Shown piece by piece: positions 26,176 to 35,037 of a DNA stretch of 57,160 nt. The position numbers and the translations under genes were made by a program. Where the stretch lies: positions 1-57,160 of IMG/VR virus record IMGVR_UViG_3300022843_000014; one strand, given 5' to 3'. The first letter of the stretch is position 1, and every line of letters begins with the position of its first letter. This DNA comes from a virus. Below the pieces are notes generated by a model, which worked only from the letters and a program-made list of their open reading frames with translations, had not been told where the DNA came from and did not search any database.

Positions 26176-26496
26176 ATGAATAGATATAATAGAATACCAA
26201 TACTAAATAGAAAAACACCACAAGGTTCAAATGGTAAACCTTATTATAGGGGAGTAAAATATCCTCAAATCCCCCTGAATTTTTCAGATATATATGTATA
26301 CTCTGAAGAAGGAGATAGGTTTGATATTTTAGCCCAACAATATTATAATGATTCTTCACTTTGGTGGATTATCACAACTGCTAATACCTTTTTAAAACAA
26401 GATTCATATTATATACCATTAGGAATTCAGATTAGAATTCCTACTAATATCGGAGCTATACAAGCAGATTATAATTTATTAAATGGAGTAATATAA
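26176..26496 (+). CDS. 53: Baseplate wedge protein, LysM-like (gp53-like)
   Basis: A 106-residue protein whose core, DIYVYSEEGDRFDILAQQYY followed by NDSSLWWIITTANTF and a closing PLGIQIRIPTN, fits the LysM-like fold of T4 gp53, the wedge subunit that clamps neighbouring wedges. It is shorter than T4 gp53 (196), consisting of little more than the LysM-like core. It starts 5 bases after the previous stop and is followed 6 bases later by the hub gene. Confidence 0.7.
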   Translation: MNRYNRIPILNRKTPQGSNGKPYYRGVKYPQIPLNFSDIYVYSEEGDRFDILAQQYYNDSSLWWIITTANTFLKQDSYYIPLGIQIRIPTNIGAIQADYNLLNGVI

Positions 26497-26502
26497 AAAG
26501 TT

Positions 26503-29500
26503 ATGGGAAACTTAGTAGGAGAATCATTTGATGATTTTGTAAGGGAGCAAATAGACATGCGTCAACGAACTGCTGGTAGAGGCTTTAATGATGATTTTAG
26601 AACCGTTGATCAGTTACAAGTTCAAAACAACCAAAATGCTTGGTTAAAATTATCTTCTTCTGTTAGGTTTATAACAGCTGAAAAGATGATAGCTGAGTTA
26701 AAAAAAGTAGACGAGGGGCTTGATATAACAAAGTTCGGTAATAGAATAGATGGGGAAAGAAGGCTAGGAGATATAGGCCTTACTACTCCTTCTGACTACA
26801 TGGATGAAAAGCTGGCTAAAAAAGCAGTCCTATTTAACTCCTTATCAAATTTAGAATCCACAAGTTATACATTTAGATCTGGTGTATCCACTGATAACAG
26901 TGTATGGAACAATAGTGCTTATGGGTTAGGTGGCACTTCACAAGGTCTAGCCCCACCCCCAGGATTAATAGATGCTAATATAGAGGCTATAAACCGGGGT
27001 TCTATTAGAAAGGCAGTAGTTAACATAAAAGCATACAACACTTTTCAATTCCAATTAATTGAATTACTTTATATAAGATTGGGGTATTCCATGCTATTAG
27101 AATGGGGTAATGATAAATTTATAAATAATAAAGGTGAGTTACAACGGATGGGTAACACACTGGCTGAGGATATATGGTTTAATAATACCACCACTTATAA
27201 TTTTACAAAACTTATAAAAGCAGTTGGTAGATATAGGGAAATATATCAGGGGAATTATGATGGTTTCATTGGTAAAGTTTCTAACTTTAGTTGGAATTTT
27301 GACCCCGATGGAACTTACAATATTACATTAAATTTAATATCGGTTGGAGATGTTATAGAATCTCTAAAAATAAACCTCCCCTCAAAATTTAAAATATTAT
27401 CTGACATAAACAATCGTGTTAAGTCATTTACACAAGCCGTTAACTCCCCTAACATATCTGAAACTTCCATGGTTACTAATGCTGGTACGTCTCCTCTAGC
27501 CTATGATTTGTTTACAGATATTATTACCGGGGAGGGAAAATGGAATCAAGAAGGTAGTAATTATTTAAATTTATTTTCCTCTTTAAAGAGTGATAACGTA
27601 GGTGCACTATTGGACATAAAATCAGAAGCAAAAAAACAAGAAGAAGGAGAAGGTGTAAATATCGATAGATATAGTTATTTTCTAACCTTAGGTGAACTAT
27701 TAGCGAAGATAAACAAATTCACTATCCCATCAGTATCGGGGGAGGGAATGATAAATATAGAGGTTAATGAAGATGAAATGATAATGACATCTTACCCTAA
27801 TCAGATTTCATTGGATCCTAGAGTAGCATTAGTAAAGCCAAAGTTTTTAGAATCTTTAACTCTAAACAACCAAACTGACCTTCATAATAATGATGATGGT
27901 ATAAAAACATACTGGGGGTTTATTAAGCAGATGAAGGAATGGAACAAAGAGGAAGGAGTAGTCATATATGGGCAAATTTTAAATATCTATCTGAATTATG
28001 ATTTTGTTTCTAGTCTTTTAGAAAAACAAACAATTAAAGGAGAAATATATTTATTTAAATTTTTACAAGGTATATGCGAAGGAATAAACAATGCATTAGG
28101 GGGAATACCTAATTTAGAACCTGTTATACTGGGGGATAATATAGTTACAATCCAAGATCAAAATAAAATCAAAGGTATTGAAAATATTGAGAAGTTTAAG
28201 GATAGATTTACGGATGATGTAGCCTTTGAGTTGTTTGGATACAACCTCACATCAAAGGTAATAACATCCAATATTGTTAGAGAATTTGGATTTAAAACAA
28301 ACATAACCCCAGAACTTTCTGCTATGATATCCATAGGAGCAACAGCTAACGGTACTGATACTAAAAACTATGATGCAACTGCTTTTTCTAATTGGAATTC
28401 GGGGTTAAGAGATCAATTCCAACAAAACTATAAAGACCCTCAAACAGAAGATCAAAGTAAAAATGATGCTTTAAGTGAGAAGTTTTTCCCACTTACCGCA
28501 GACCAAGTAAATATCTTATATACTCATTTTGAATCACTACCCCCAGTCAAATATTTTTCGATTTCCCAATTGAAAATGCGCACTAACAACCAAAAGACTT
28601 ATAAATTTGATAAAAAAGCTACAGGTCGAAGAGACATCAAAGTTTGCCCCGTTACGGGTGAAAGATATGGTGATACTTTATGGAGAGATTATGTAGATTC
28701 CGTAATAAAGTATCTTAATGACAAAGCATCCCAAGCCGTAGTAGAAGAACCATTAAAGACTTTTAGTGATAATTATATTCATTATTTAGTTCAAGGATTT
28801 AGGGGAAAAATAAATGGGAATGTGGTACGGAATAATTATTATTTTCATTTAAATGACGAATATATTAAACAGGGTCAACAATGTTTTAAGGGGTATGTTA
28901 ATATAGTAGATAATGCAATATATGCTGCTACGGGTTCACCTTCTACAAAAATTGGATTTATTCCTATTAGTTTAGATTTAACTTGTAATGGTATTAGTGG
29001 TATAAAAATATACCAAAAACTAAATATTAGACAAGACTTTTTACCTCCACAATACCCAAATGCCCTAGAATTTTTAATTACTAAAGTCAACCATAATATT
29101 TCGAATAATGATTGGTCAACTTCACTATCTACAGTATCAACACCAAAAACTAAAGAACAACCTTTACCTGAATTCCTTAATTCTGTAGTAAAAACAGTAA
29201 CTGAAAACTTAGCAGATGAACCTATTACTTTCACAACCACAACCACAACCCCAGGGACTGATCCATTTTCAAAGTCTAGAAATCTACTCGTAAATAGAAT
29301 AAATGGCAAACTCCAGGATAGTGATTTAATATCTATAGACAACCCATCAAAATATAATACTAGCGTAAACCAAAGTGATAATAGAAAAATTCGTATGATA
29401 CCCGGAGCGGCATTAGCCATGAATAATTTATTGAAGGGTGCAGAAGCCGCAGGTATAGTTCTCAAAATAAATTCTTCATATAGAACCTATCGTGACCAAC

Positions 29501-29754
29501 TAAGAGTCTATAGAGACAACTGCTCTAATACCGACCCAACAACAAGATGTATCGTTATAGGAGGCAAAAAGCTAGCAGCAATTCCAGGCACTTCAAACCA
29601 TGGTTGGGGTAGAGCAGTAGATTTTGCAAATGCCTCAGCAACCCTAGTAACATTTGGTACAAAGGAATATGAGTGGTTAATGACCTATGCACCCGGGTAC
29701 GGCTATAAAAGAATAAAAGCGGAAACATGGCATTTTGAGTATCAAAACCAATAA
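26503..29754 (+). CDS. Baseplate hub protein with C-terminal M15 peptidase (tail lysin)
   Basis: A 1083-residue protein. The first 900 residues are probably the hub (gp27-like by position). A threonine-rich linker (TFTTTTTTPGTDP) at about 907-919 joins them to a VanY/D,D-carboxypeptidase-like M15 domain at about 965-1083. Its motifs are all present: SSYRTYRDQ, SNHGWGRAVDF (zinc His near 1032, Asp near 1039) and ETWHFEY (Glu near 1074, His near 1077). The domain would cut peptidoglycan cross-links or peptide stems during DNA entry, the task of the gp5 lysozyme in T4. The peptidase call is firm; the hub call is inferred. Confidence 0.8.
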   Translation: MGNLVGESFDDFVREQIDMRQRTAGRGFNDDFRTVDQLQVQNNQNAWLKLSSSVRFITAEKMIAELKKVDEGLDITKFGNRIDGERRLGDIGLTTPSDYMDEKLAKKAVLFNSLSNLESTSYTFRSGVSTDNSVWNNSAYGLGGTSQGLAPPPGLIDANIEAINRGSIRKAVVNIKAYNTFQFQLIELLYIRLGYSMLLEWGNDKFINNKGELQRMGNTLAEDIWFNNTTTYNFTKLIKAVGRYREIYQGNYDGFIGKVSNFSWNFDPDGTYNITLNLISVGDVIESLKINLPSKFKILSDINNRVKSFTQAVNSPNISETSMVTNAGTSPLAYDLFTDIITGEGKWNQEGSNYLNLFSSLKSDNVGALLDIKSEAKKQEEGEGVNIDRYSYFLTLGELLAKINKFTIPSVSGEGMINIEVNEDEMIMTSYPNQISLDPRVALVKPKFLESLTLNNQTDLHNNDDGIKTYWGFIKQMKEWNKEEGVVIYGQILNIYLNYDFVSSLLEKQTIKGEIYLFKFLQGICEGINNALGGIPNLEPVILGDNIVTIQDQNKIKGIENIEKFKDRFTDDVAFELFGYNLTSKVITSNIVREFGFKTNITPELSAMISIGATANGTDTKNYDATAFSNWNSGLRDQFQQNYKDPQTEDQSKNDALSEKFFPLTADQVNILYTHFESLPPVKYFSISQLKMRTNNQKTYKFDKKATGRRDIKVCPVTGERYGDTLWRDYVDSVIKYLNDKASQAVVEEPLKTFSDNYIHYLVQGFRGKINGNVVRNNYYFHLNDEYIKQGQQCFKGYVNIVDNAIYAATGSPSTKIGFIPISLDLTCNGISGIKIYQKLNIRQDFLPPQYPNALEFLITKVNHNISNNDWSTSLSTVSTPKTKEQPLPEFLNSVVKTVTENLADEPITFTTTTTTPGTDPFSKSRNLLVNRINGKLQDSDLISIDNPSKYNTSVNQSDNRKIRMIPGAALAMNNLLKGAEAAGIVLKINSSYRTYRDQLRVYRDNCSNTDPTTRCIVIGGKKLAAIPGTSNHGWGRAVDFANASATLVTFGTKEYEWLMTYAPGYGYKRIKAETWHFEYQNQ

Positions 29755-29772
29755 ACATAACAAAAACAACAA

Positions 29773-30618
29773 ATGTATTACCCACTATCCCAAATAACAC
29801 CAAATTTAACTTCTAATGGAGAATTTTCTCTACTAAGTAATGGGAATACCTATATAGGAAATTATTATGCAACCTCTGATGGAAATTATTATACTGGTAA
29901 CACCCCCCAATCGGGTCCTAACGAACCATTAGCTCTTAAAGAGATAAATAACCAACAAATAGACCAATTTGGGAATACATCATTGTCTAGTGGAATCGTA
30001 GCTCCACTAAGATATCAAAACTCTATATCTATCCCTATGTCCCAAGCTCTACCACCCTCTACGATTACCCCTTACCCAACAAAAGAGGAATATAATACCG
30101 GAGAATTTGTAAGATATTTTTTAAAGAAAACAAACACCCCCTTGTATCTAGAGGTAAATAAACAAACTTATAATAATTATAATTCAAAACTCCCAAGTAC
30201 TCAACATCAAATATTTATACCCTTTAGAATTAATTGGGAACTTAAGGGTAACCCCATTGAGGTTTATAGGACAAACAAAAACATAGTTTTGTTAACCGAA
30301 ACCCAACAAAATTTATTTGGTTTTGATTTTTATTTTAAAGGTAAATTTGTGAAGTATTTTGTACCAACACCATCAAATTTTTACAACACAACTGGAGGAG
30401 AACTAAAAGTAGAAACCACTAATGACAATTATGCCGGTTTTTACCATGTTAATTCTAATCGAGGTATAATAATGGAAGGTAAATCCCATAAACCAACATT
30501 ACACAATACTCTTATTCCTTTTGAGGAGGGTGAAGTAGCGGGTAAGGTTAAAATGGGTATGGGTAATGAAGTAGGAACATCAATACGTAAAAACACCCCG
30601 AGAAATAGTGGATACTAG
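29773..30618 (+). CDS. Hypothetical tail/baseplate structural protein
   Basis: A 281-residue protein rich in Asn, Tyr, Thr and Pro, with no signal or membrane segment and no domain I know. The first part is repetitive (GNTYIGNYYATSDGNYYTGN), the remainder mixed beta (FIPFRINWELKGNPIEVYRT). It is the last gene of the structural block, 18 bases after the hub gene, and precedes a host-type promoter. A baseplate or peripheral tail component is likely by position only. Confidence 0.5.
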   Translation: MYYPLSQITPNLTSNGEFSLLSNGNTYIGNYYATSDGNYYTGNTPQSGPNEPLALKEINNQQIDQFGNTSLSSGIVAPLRYQNSISIPMSQALPPSTITPYPTKEEYNTGEFVRYFLKKTNTPLYLEVNKQTYNNYNSKLPSTQHQIFIPFRINWELKGNPIEVYRTNKNIVLLTETQQNLFGFDFYFKGKFVKYFVPTPSNFYNTTGGELKVETTNDNYAGFYHVNSNRGIIMEGKSHKPTLHNTLIPFEEGEVAGKVKMGMGNEVGTSIRKNTPRNSGY

Positions 30619-30639
30619 ATAAAGAGGTCATATATTGAC
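30607..30639 (+). promoter_or_regulatory. Host-type promoter candidate, weak
   Basis: GTCATATATTGAC at 30627-30639 resembles the -7 element and lies 16 bases before the polymerase gene. The upstream box at 30607 is poor, but AAATAGTGG nearby is shared with the site at 36082. Confidence 0.35.
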
Positions 30640-30654
30640 GTCTAAATAGGTTAT

Positions 30655-31923
30655 ATGTATTGGCTCATAGAGGGAGAAGAACAGTTAAAAGTTTTATTAA
30701 ACAGTGGTTTTAAAGAAGCATTTGTGGAAGTAATACCCTACAACAATACAACCCATCCTATCTTAAACAAAGTTAGTCTTGTGTATATTAGACCACTTAC
30801 CGCGCATAAAGGATTTATGGTATGCGTTTCACACCATGAAAGTTTAAATGCTTTAGATACGGACTTATACACGTTATTAAACGAATTTAATATATTGTAT
30901 TGCCGAGACAAGAAAGAAATGTTACATTATTATTCTCTTAAAAACCTTTATGATATAACCCCACCCCCTTATACGTATATACCACCAACCACAAGAGCCC
31001 ACGATATATTTTATGACAGACACAAGGATGAAATTTGCATAAACACACTTATCCCTATTGTTAAACATTATGAATTGTGCGAACAAATTTTTGAAGATCT
31101 AAAAACAAATATTAACAGACCTAAAACAAAATATGATGAATTTTTTAACACTAAAGTATCCTTGGTATTTAACTACATCGAACGGAATGGAATACGAGTA
31201 TGTAAACCAACCTTCGAAGAGCATTTCCACAAAATTGATAATCCACGAGTATACACACAATATAACCTTAGAACAACAACAACACGACCCTCAAATAAAT
31301 TCCAAAACGTAAATTATGCTTCACTTTCCCACAAAAACGGATGTAGAAAAAGTTTTATCCCAAGCAATAACCTATTTATTGATATTGATATTAGTGCCTA
31401 CCATCCTAGCCTGTCTTGTAGGCTCATTGATTATAATTTCCCCTCTATGGATATTCACGCTCATTTACAAGAATTATATAAGGTGGATTACGCTAAATCC
31501 AAGGAATTAACCTTCAAACAATTATATGGAGGAGTATTTAAGGAATACAAAGATCTGGAATTTTTTAAACGTATTAGTATATACGTAAAAGAACTCTGGA
31601 GTGAATTTGAAGGTAAAGGGGAGATAATGTGTCCTATTTCTAATTTTGTATATAAAAAGGAAACGTTGGTAGACATGAATCCACAAAAATTATTTAACTA
31701 TTTATTGCAGAATTTAGAGACATCGATGAATGTATTAATATTGTGGGATATGATAGGGGTATTGAGGGGTAAAAAAACAAAGTTAGTACTTTATACTTTT
31801 GATAGTTTTTTGTTTGATTGGGATGAAAGTGAAATTGAGTTAATTGAGGGTATAAAGAATATATTTAGTAAATACAAATTTAATATAAAAATAAAACAAG
31901 GTTATGATTACGATTTTAAATAA
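30655..31923 (+). CDS. Short family A DNA polymerase-like protein
   Basis: A 422-residue protein with family A polymerase palm and fingers motifs. TTTTRPSNKFQNVNYAS (about 204-220) matches the T-x-R-x-S-x-x-N-x-Q-N segment. Motif A is DIDISAYHPSL (catalytic Asp near 243-245). The O-helix is KELTFKQLYGG, with Lys, Phe and Tyr-Gly at the correct +4/+8 spacing. Motif C is FDSFLFD, keeping the Asp but not the usual His. It is far shorter than PolI, and the N-terminal 200 residues are too small for full exonuclease domains. It lies beside gp32, UvsX and helicase genes. T4 itself uses a family B polymerase. Confidence 0.75.
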   Translation: MYWLIEGEEQLKVLLNSGFKEAFVEVIPYNNTTHPILNKVSLVYIRPLTAHKGFMVCVSHHESLNALDTDLYTLLNEFNILYCRDKKEMLHYYSLKNLYDITPPPYTYIPPTTRAHDIFYDRHKDEICINTLIPIVKHYELCEQIFEDLKTNINRPKTKYDEFFNTKVSLVFNYIERNGIRVCKPTFEEHFHKIDNPRVYTQYNLRTTTTRPSNKFQNVNYASLSHKNGCRKSFIPSNNLFIDIDISAYHPSLSCRLIDYNFPSMDIHAHLQELYKVDYAKSKELTFKQLYGGVFKEYKDLEFFKRISIYVKELWSEFEGKGEIMCPISNFVYKKETLVDMNPQKLFNYLLQNLETSMNVLILWDMIGVLRGKKTKLVLYTFDSFLFDWDESEIELIEGIKNIFSKYKFNIKIKQGYDYDFK

Positions 31924-32368
31924 ACACCCCAATATGTATAATTCAGGGTACGATGTTATCCAGGAATTAATTAATACGGGAGATTTGAACAAATTATTTT
32001 GCACTTTTACAGACTTAGAGGGTCTTGATAGACTTATTGAAGATATACAATCTAAATATACAATTATATATAATAAAATATTTGTTTTAGAGATTGTAGG
32101 TAAAGACGAGTACGTTGTAACCTATAATGTAGATCCGGGTAATGTTAATTCTATCCCAGATAATACCATTCTGGTACATCGGAAGAAGGAGTCTAATACT
32201 CTCTATTCAATAAATTCACTTAATGAGTTAATTAAGAAGTTGAATGGTGGTGTTGTAGATACAAAATTCCAAATAGATTGGCAACAACACCGAAATAGTA
32301 TTTTATTAACCCAGAATGGGGAGTTTGCCCAGTTGAAAACTAAAATCTATAAAATAATTACACTATAA
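31904..32368 (+). CDS. Conserved hypothetical protein after the polymerase
   Basis: A 154-residue mixed alpha/beta protein that overlaps the polymerase gene by 20 bases and so is probably translationally coupled. The C-terminal half carries conserved-looking text: NTILVHRKKESNTLYSINSL, NELIKKLNGGVVDTKFQIDW and RNSILLTQNGEFAQLKTKIY. There is no zinc motif, signal or membrane segment. Coupling suggests a role with the polymerase, but the function is unknown. A second ATG at 31934 is possible as a start. Confidence 0.6.
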   Translation: MITILNKHPNMYNSGYDVIQELINTGDLNKLFCTFTDLEGLDRLIEDIQSKYTIIYNKIFVLEIVGKDEYVVTYNVDPGNVNSIPDNTILVHRKKESNTLYSINSLNELIKKLNGGVVDTKFQIDWQQHRNSILLTQNGEFAQLKTKIYKIITL

Positions 32369-32389
32369 TAAACAATAATATATTTGGAG

Positions 32390-32422
32390 GTAGGCTACCC
32401 GAGGTAGGGTTCGTATCTTCAC
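32390..32422 (+). promoter_or_regulatory. Host-type promoter
   Basis: GTAGGCTACCC begins at 32390 and TTCGTATCTTCAC occupies 32410-32422, giving a spacing of 20 and a -7 box of TATCTTC. The start codon follows at 32454. Confidence 0.6.
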
Positions 32423-32453
32423 ATTTTAATAAAAACAAAACAATATAAACATA

Positions 32454-33014
32454 ATGAAAGAATTAACAGCATTTAGAAAGTACTTGGTAGAAGGAAAAAC
32501 ATCACAACCCAATGATGATTTAAAAACTCCAATTAAAGAATCCAAAGAGGAGGAGCAAGCATCAGTATATTGGGGTATTATGGTTAAAAACCAACCTGAG
32601 GATGTAATACGAATGTTAACTGATTTGGTAACGGGTAAGAATACATTTGATGAATTTATAGATAATTTTGAAGTGGATATGTTTGATTCATTTAAAGATG
32701 AAAATTTTGAAGATGAAGATGAATTAAATGAAGATTCAGAAGAGGGTGAATATCAAGCTTCATTAGATAGACTTAGAACATTTGATAGAAATGAATTTAT
32801 TGATGATGCAGACCTAACAGAAGGTAAAGATTGGGCAGATTATGATTGGGATTTTTCAGATTCAGATTCAATTGATTTTGGGAAATTTGAGGTTGATATT
32901 GAGGAATTTAGAAAGAATACTAAGGGGTTTGTTGTTGATAATAATGGTAAAGAAAGGAAAATTGACAAAGCAACTATTAAGGATATACTTCAATCCTATA
33001 GAGAAAATAACTAA
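32454..33014 (+). CDS. Acidic protein with capsid-targeting-like N-terminus and duplicated C-terminal domain
   Basis: A 186-residue acidic protein. The N-terminus MKELTAFRKYLVEGK resembles a T4 capsid-targeting helix with an LVE-G cleavage site. The middle is acidic and low in complexity. The last 67 residues, from DLTEGKDWADYDWDF onward, form a compact domain that recurs almost unchanged in the 95-residue protein at 42883, with near-identical DNA. It lies before gp32, behind a host-type promoter, so it is probably expressed early or in the middle period. The function is unknown. Confidence 0.65.
   Translation: MKELTAFRKYLVEGKTSQPNDDLKTPIKESKEEEQASVYWGIMVKNQPEDVIRMLTDLVTGKNTFDEFIDNFEVDMFDSFKDENFEDEDELNEDSEEGEYQASLDRLRTFDRNEFIDDADLTEGKDWADYDWDFSDSDSIDFGKFEVDIEEFRKNTKGFVVDNNGKERKIDKATIKDILQSYRENN
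32820..33014 (+). repeat. Direct repeat copy 1, about 195 bp
   Basis: This segment is almost identical to 42975-43170. The few differences cluster around 32910-32925 (GAGGAATTTAGAAAG here, GCAGAATTTAAAAGG in the other copy). It encodes the shared C-terminal domain. Confidence 0.9.
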
Positions 33015-33040
33015 AATCTGACAAAACATATTAAAATAAA

Positions 33041-33074
33041 TTAGGAACCCCGGAAGGGGTTTCATATATTTAAG
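33041..33074 (+). promoter_or_regulatory. Host-type promoter overlapping a hairpin, before gp32
   Basis: TTAGG at 33041 lies 20 bases before TTCATATATTTAAG. Between them ACCCC and GGGGT (33047-33060) form a short hairpin followed by TTT, which may terminate the upstream message. The gp32 start follows at 33106. Confidence 0.55.
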
Positions 33075-33105
33075 TCAACATAAACAATTAAATTAAAGTT
33101 ACATT

Positions 33106-33951
33106 ATGGATTTAAATGCATTAAAGAAAAAATTGGACACACTCCAATCAAAACCCCAAGTAAGGGAAGCAACTGACTATTCACTAATATTTTGGAAACC
33201 CTCAATAGGTAAACAACAAATTAGGATAACACCATCGGCTTTCGATAATTCAAACCCCTTCACGGAACTAAAATTCCATTACGGTATTACTAACAAAGTA
33301 ATGATTTCTCCTTCTAATTTTGGTGAAAAAGATCCAATAATTATGTTTGCGGAAAAGCTTAGGGAGGAATACACAAAGGAAAATTACTTATTAGCTAAAA
33401 AGTTAGATGCTAAAAACCGTATTTTTGTTCCCGTTGTAGTTAGAGGTGAAGAAGATAAAGGTGTTAGACTATGGCAATTTGGTAAACAAGTATATGAAGA
33501 ATTGTTAGCTTTAGCTGTGGATGATGAAATAGGTGATTACACTGATATTGTAAATGGTAGAGACCTTACTATAGAGACAGTAGGGCCAGAGGCTACGGGA
33601 ACACCTTACAATAAATCGTCTGTTCGTGTTAGATTAAAAACCTCACCATTAAGTGATGATGCTACAAAAGTTGAATTATGGACATCAGAACAACCTAACC
33701 CTAAAGAAGGATTGTTTAAAGAATATTCATTTGATGAAATGAAAGCAGCATTAGAACAATGGTTATCACCCGAAGCAGAACCAGAAGATGACAAATCATT
33801 CCCAGATACTCCTGCCCCTAAAAAGCAAGCTAGTAATTTTAATTTAGATACTAGTAATGTTAAACAAAATAAAGCGGATCAATTTGATGCCTTATTCCCT
33901 GAATTTGAAACTTCATCACCTTCTGCTAAGGTTAATGATCTTCCTTTCTAA
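33106..33951 (+). CDS. 32: Single-stranded DNA-binding protein (gp32-like)
   Basis: A 281-residue protein matching T4 gp32 (301), which coats single-stranded DNA in replication, recombination and repair. Segments include MDLNALKKKLDTLQ (N-terminal cooperativity region), TDYSLIFWKPSIGKQQIRI, and a C-terminal tail that is acidic and disordered and ends DQFDALFPEFE. The protein has no cysteine at all, so the zinc site of T4 gp32 is missing. It is followed 2 bases later by the UvsX-like gene. Confidence 0.9.
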   Translation: MDLNALKKKLDTLQSKPQVREATDYSLIFWKPSIGKQQIRITPSAFDNSNPFTELKFHYGITNKVMISPSNFGEKDPIIMFAEKLREEYTKENYLLAKKLDAKNRIFVPVVVRGEEDKGVRLWQFGKQVYEELLALAVDDEIGDYTDIVNGRDLTIETVGPEATGTPYNKSSVRVRLKTSPLSDDATKVELWTSEQPNPKEGLFKEYSFDEMKAALEQWLSPEAEPEDDKSFPDTPAPKKQASNFNLDTSNVKQNKADQFDALFPEFETSSPSAKVNDLPF

Positions 33952-33953
33952 AT

Positions 33954-35027
33954 ATGGCAAAAAGGATACCAAAATCTCTCTCGGCAGCTGTGTCTGCCGA
34001 GATTAAGAGTAAATTTGATCTTAATAAATTCAAAGCCTCTAAAGGTTTAGATAAAAATGTTAAATTTAAGGAACAAAGATGGATTCCTCTATCACCCGCA
34101 TTTCAAGAAGTAGCGGGGGTACCTGGAATCCCAATGGGGCATATTACTTTGCTCCGAGGTCATTCAGATACTGGTAAAACAACTGCACTTCTAGAGGCGG
34201 CGGTTGAAGCTCAAAAGATGGGTATATTACCTGTTTTTATAATTACTGAGATGAAATGGAATTGGGAGCATGCTTCTCAAATGGGGTTACAAGTTAACCT
34301 TATTAAAGATGAAGATGGTGAAGTTGTAGACTATGATGGTGATTTTGTGTATGTAGATAGAGAAACCTTACATACCATAGAAGATGTTGCTGCTTTTATT
34401 ATGGACCTTCAAAACGAACAGAAAAAAGGCAATTTACCTTATGATTTAGCTTTCTTTTGGGATTCCATAGGTTCAATACCTTGCCTAATGTCAGTTGAGA
34501 AACTAAAAAACAACAACGAATGGAATGCTGGAGCTATGTCAACCCAATTTGGTAACACTGTTAATCAAAGTATTGTAATGTCTCGTAAAGAATCATCACC
34601 TTACACTAACACCCTAGTTGCCATTAACAAAGTTTGGACTGCTAAAGCAGAATCACCTATGGGACAACCTAAGATGATGAACAAAGGAGGAATGGCTATG
34701 TGGTACGATGCAACATTTGTAGTTACTTTTGGTAATGTCTCAAATTCTGGAACATCTAAGATAAAAGCTATTAAGGGTGGAAAGCAGGTAGAATGGGGTA
34801 AACGTACTAACTTACAAATTGATAAAAACCACGTAAATGGTATACAATCAAGAGGTAAAATTGTTATGACTACTCACGGTTTTATTGAGGATTCTGAAAA
34901 GGATAAAAACCAATACAAGAAAGAACACTCTGAAGAATGGGCTAAAATCCTAGGTGGAGGTAAGTTTGAAATTGTAGAAGATGATGATGATGTAACCCCT
35001 GTCTTATTTGATCAAGAAGACATTTAA
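33954..35027 (+). CDS. uvsX: RecA-like recombinase (UvsX)
   Basis: A 357-residue RecA/UvsX-family ATPase that forms filaments on gp32-coated DNA and carries out strand exchange, which drives recombination-dependent replication. The Walker A motif is GHSDTGKTT near residues 69-77, and Walker B lies in LAFFWDSIGSIP near 160-170. The C-terminal tail is acidic (EIVEDDDDVTP). Its length is close to T4 UvsX (391). It is coupled to gp32 upstream and RNase H downstream. Confidence 0.92.
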   Translation: MAKRIPKSLSAAVSAEIKSKFDLNKFKASKGLDKNVKFKEQRWIPLSPAFQEVAGVPGIPMGHITLLRGHSDTGKTTALLEAAVEAQKMGILPVFIITEMKWNWEHASQMGLQVNLIKDEDGEVVDYDGDFVYVDRETLHTIEDVAAFIMDLQNEQKKGNLPYDLAFFWDSIGSIPCLMSVEKLKNNNEWNAGAMSTQFGNTVNQSIVMSRKESSPYTNTLVAINKVWTAKAESPMGQPKMMNKGGMAMWYDATFVVTFGNVSNSGTSKIKAIKGGKQVEWGKRTNLQIDKNHVNGIQSRGKIVMTTHGFIEDSEKDKNQYKKEHSEEWAKILGGGKFEIVEDDDDVTPVLFDQEDI

Positions 35028-35037
35028 AAACAACAAA

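Noticed and set aside
28875-29465. A 196-codon frame on the minus strand within the hub gene
   Set aside because: No start context or promoter, no recognisable motif, and it lies opposite the coding region of the hub/M15 protein.
31316-31510. A 64-codon frame with hydrophobic residues inside the polymerase gene
   Set aside because: It is a shadow of the polymerase motif A region in another frame and has no upstream start signals.
35008-35037. TTG extension of the RNase H gene
   Set aside because: It would overlap UvsX and adds residues without family support; ATG 35038 is well placed.
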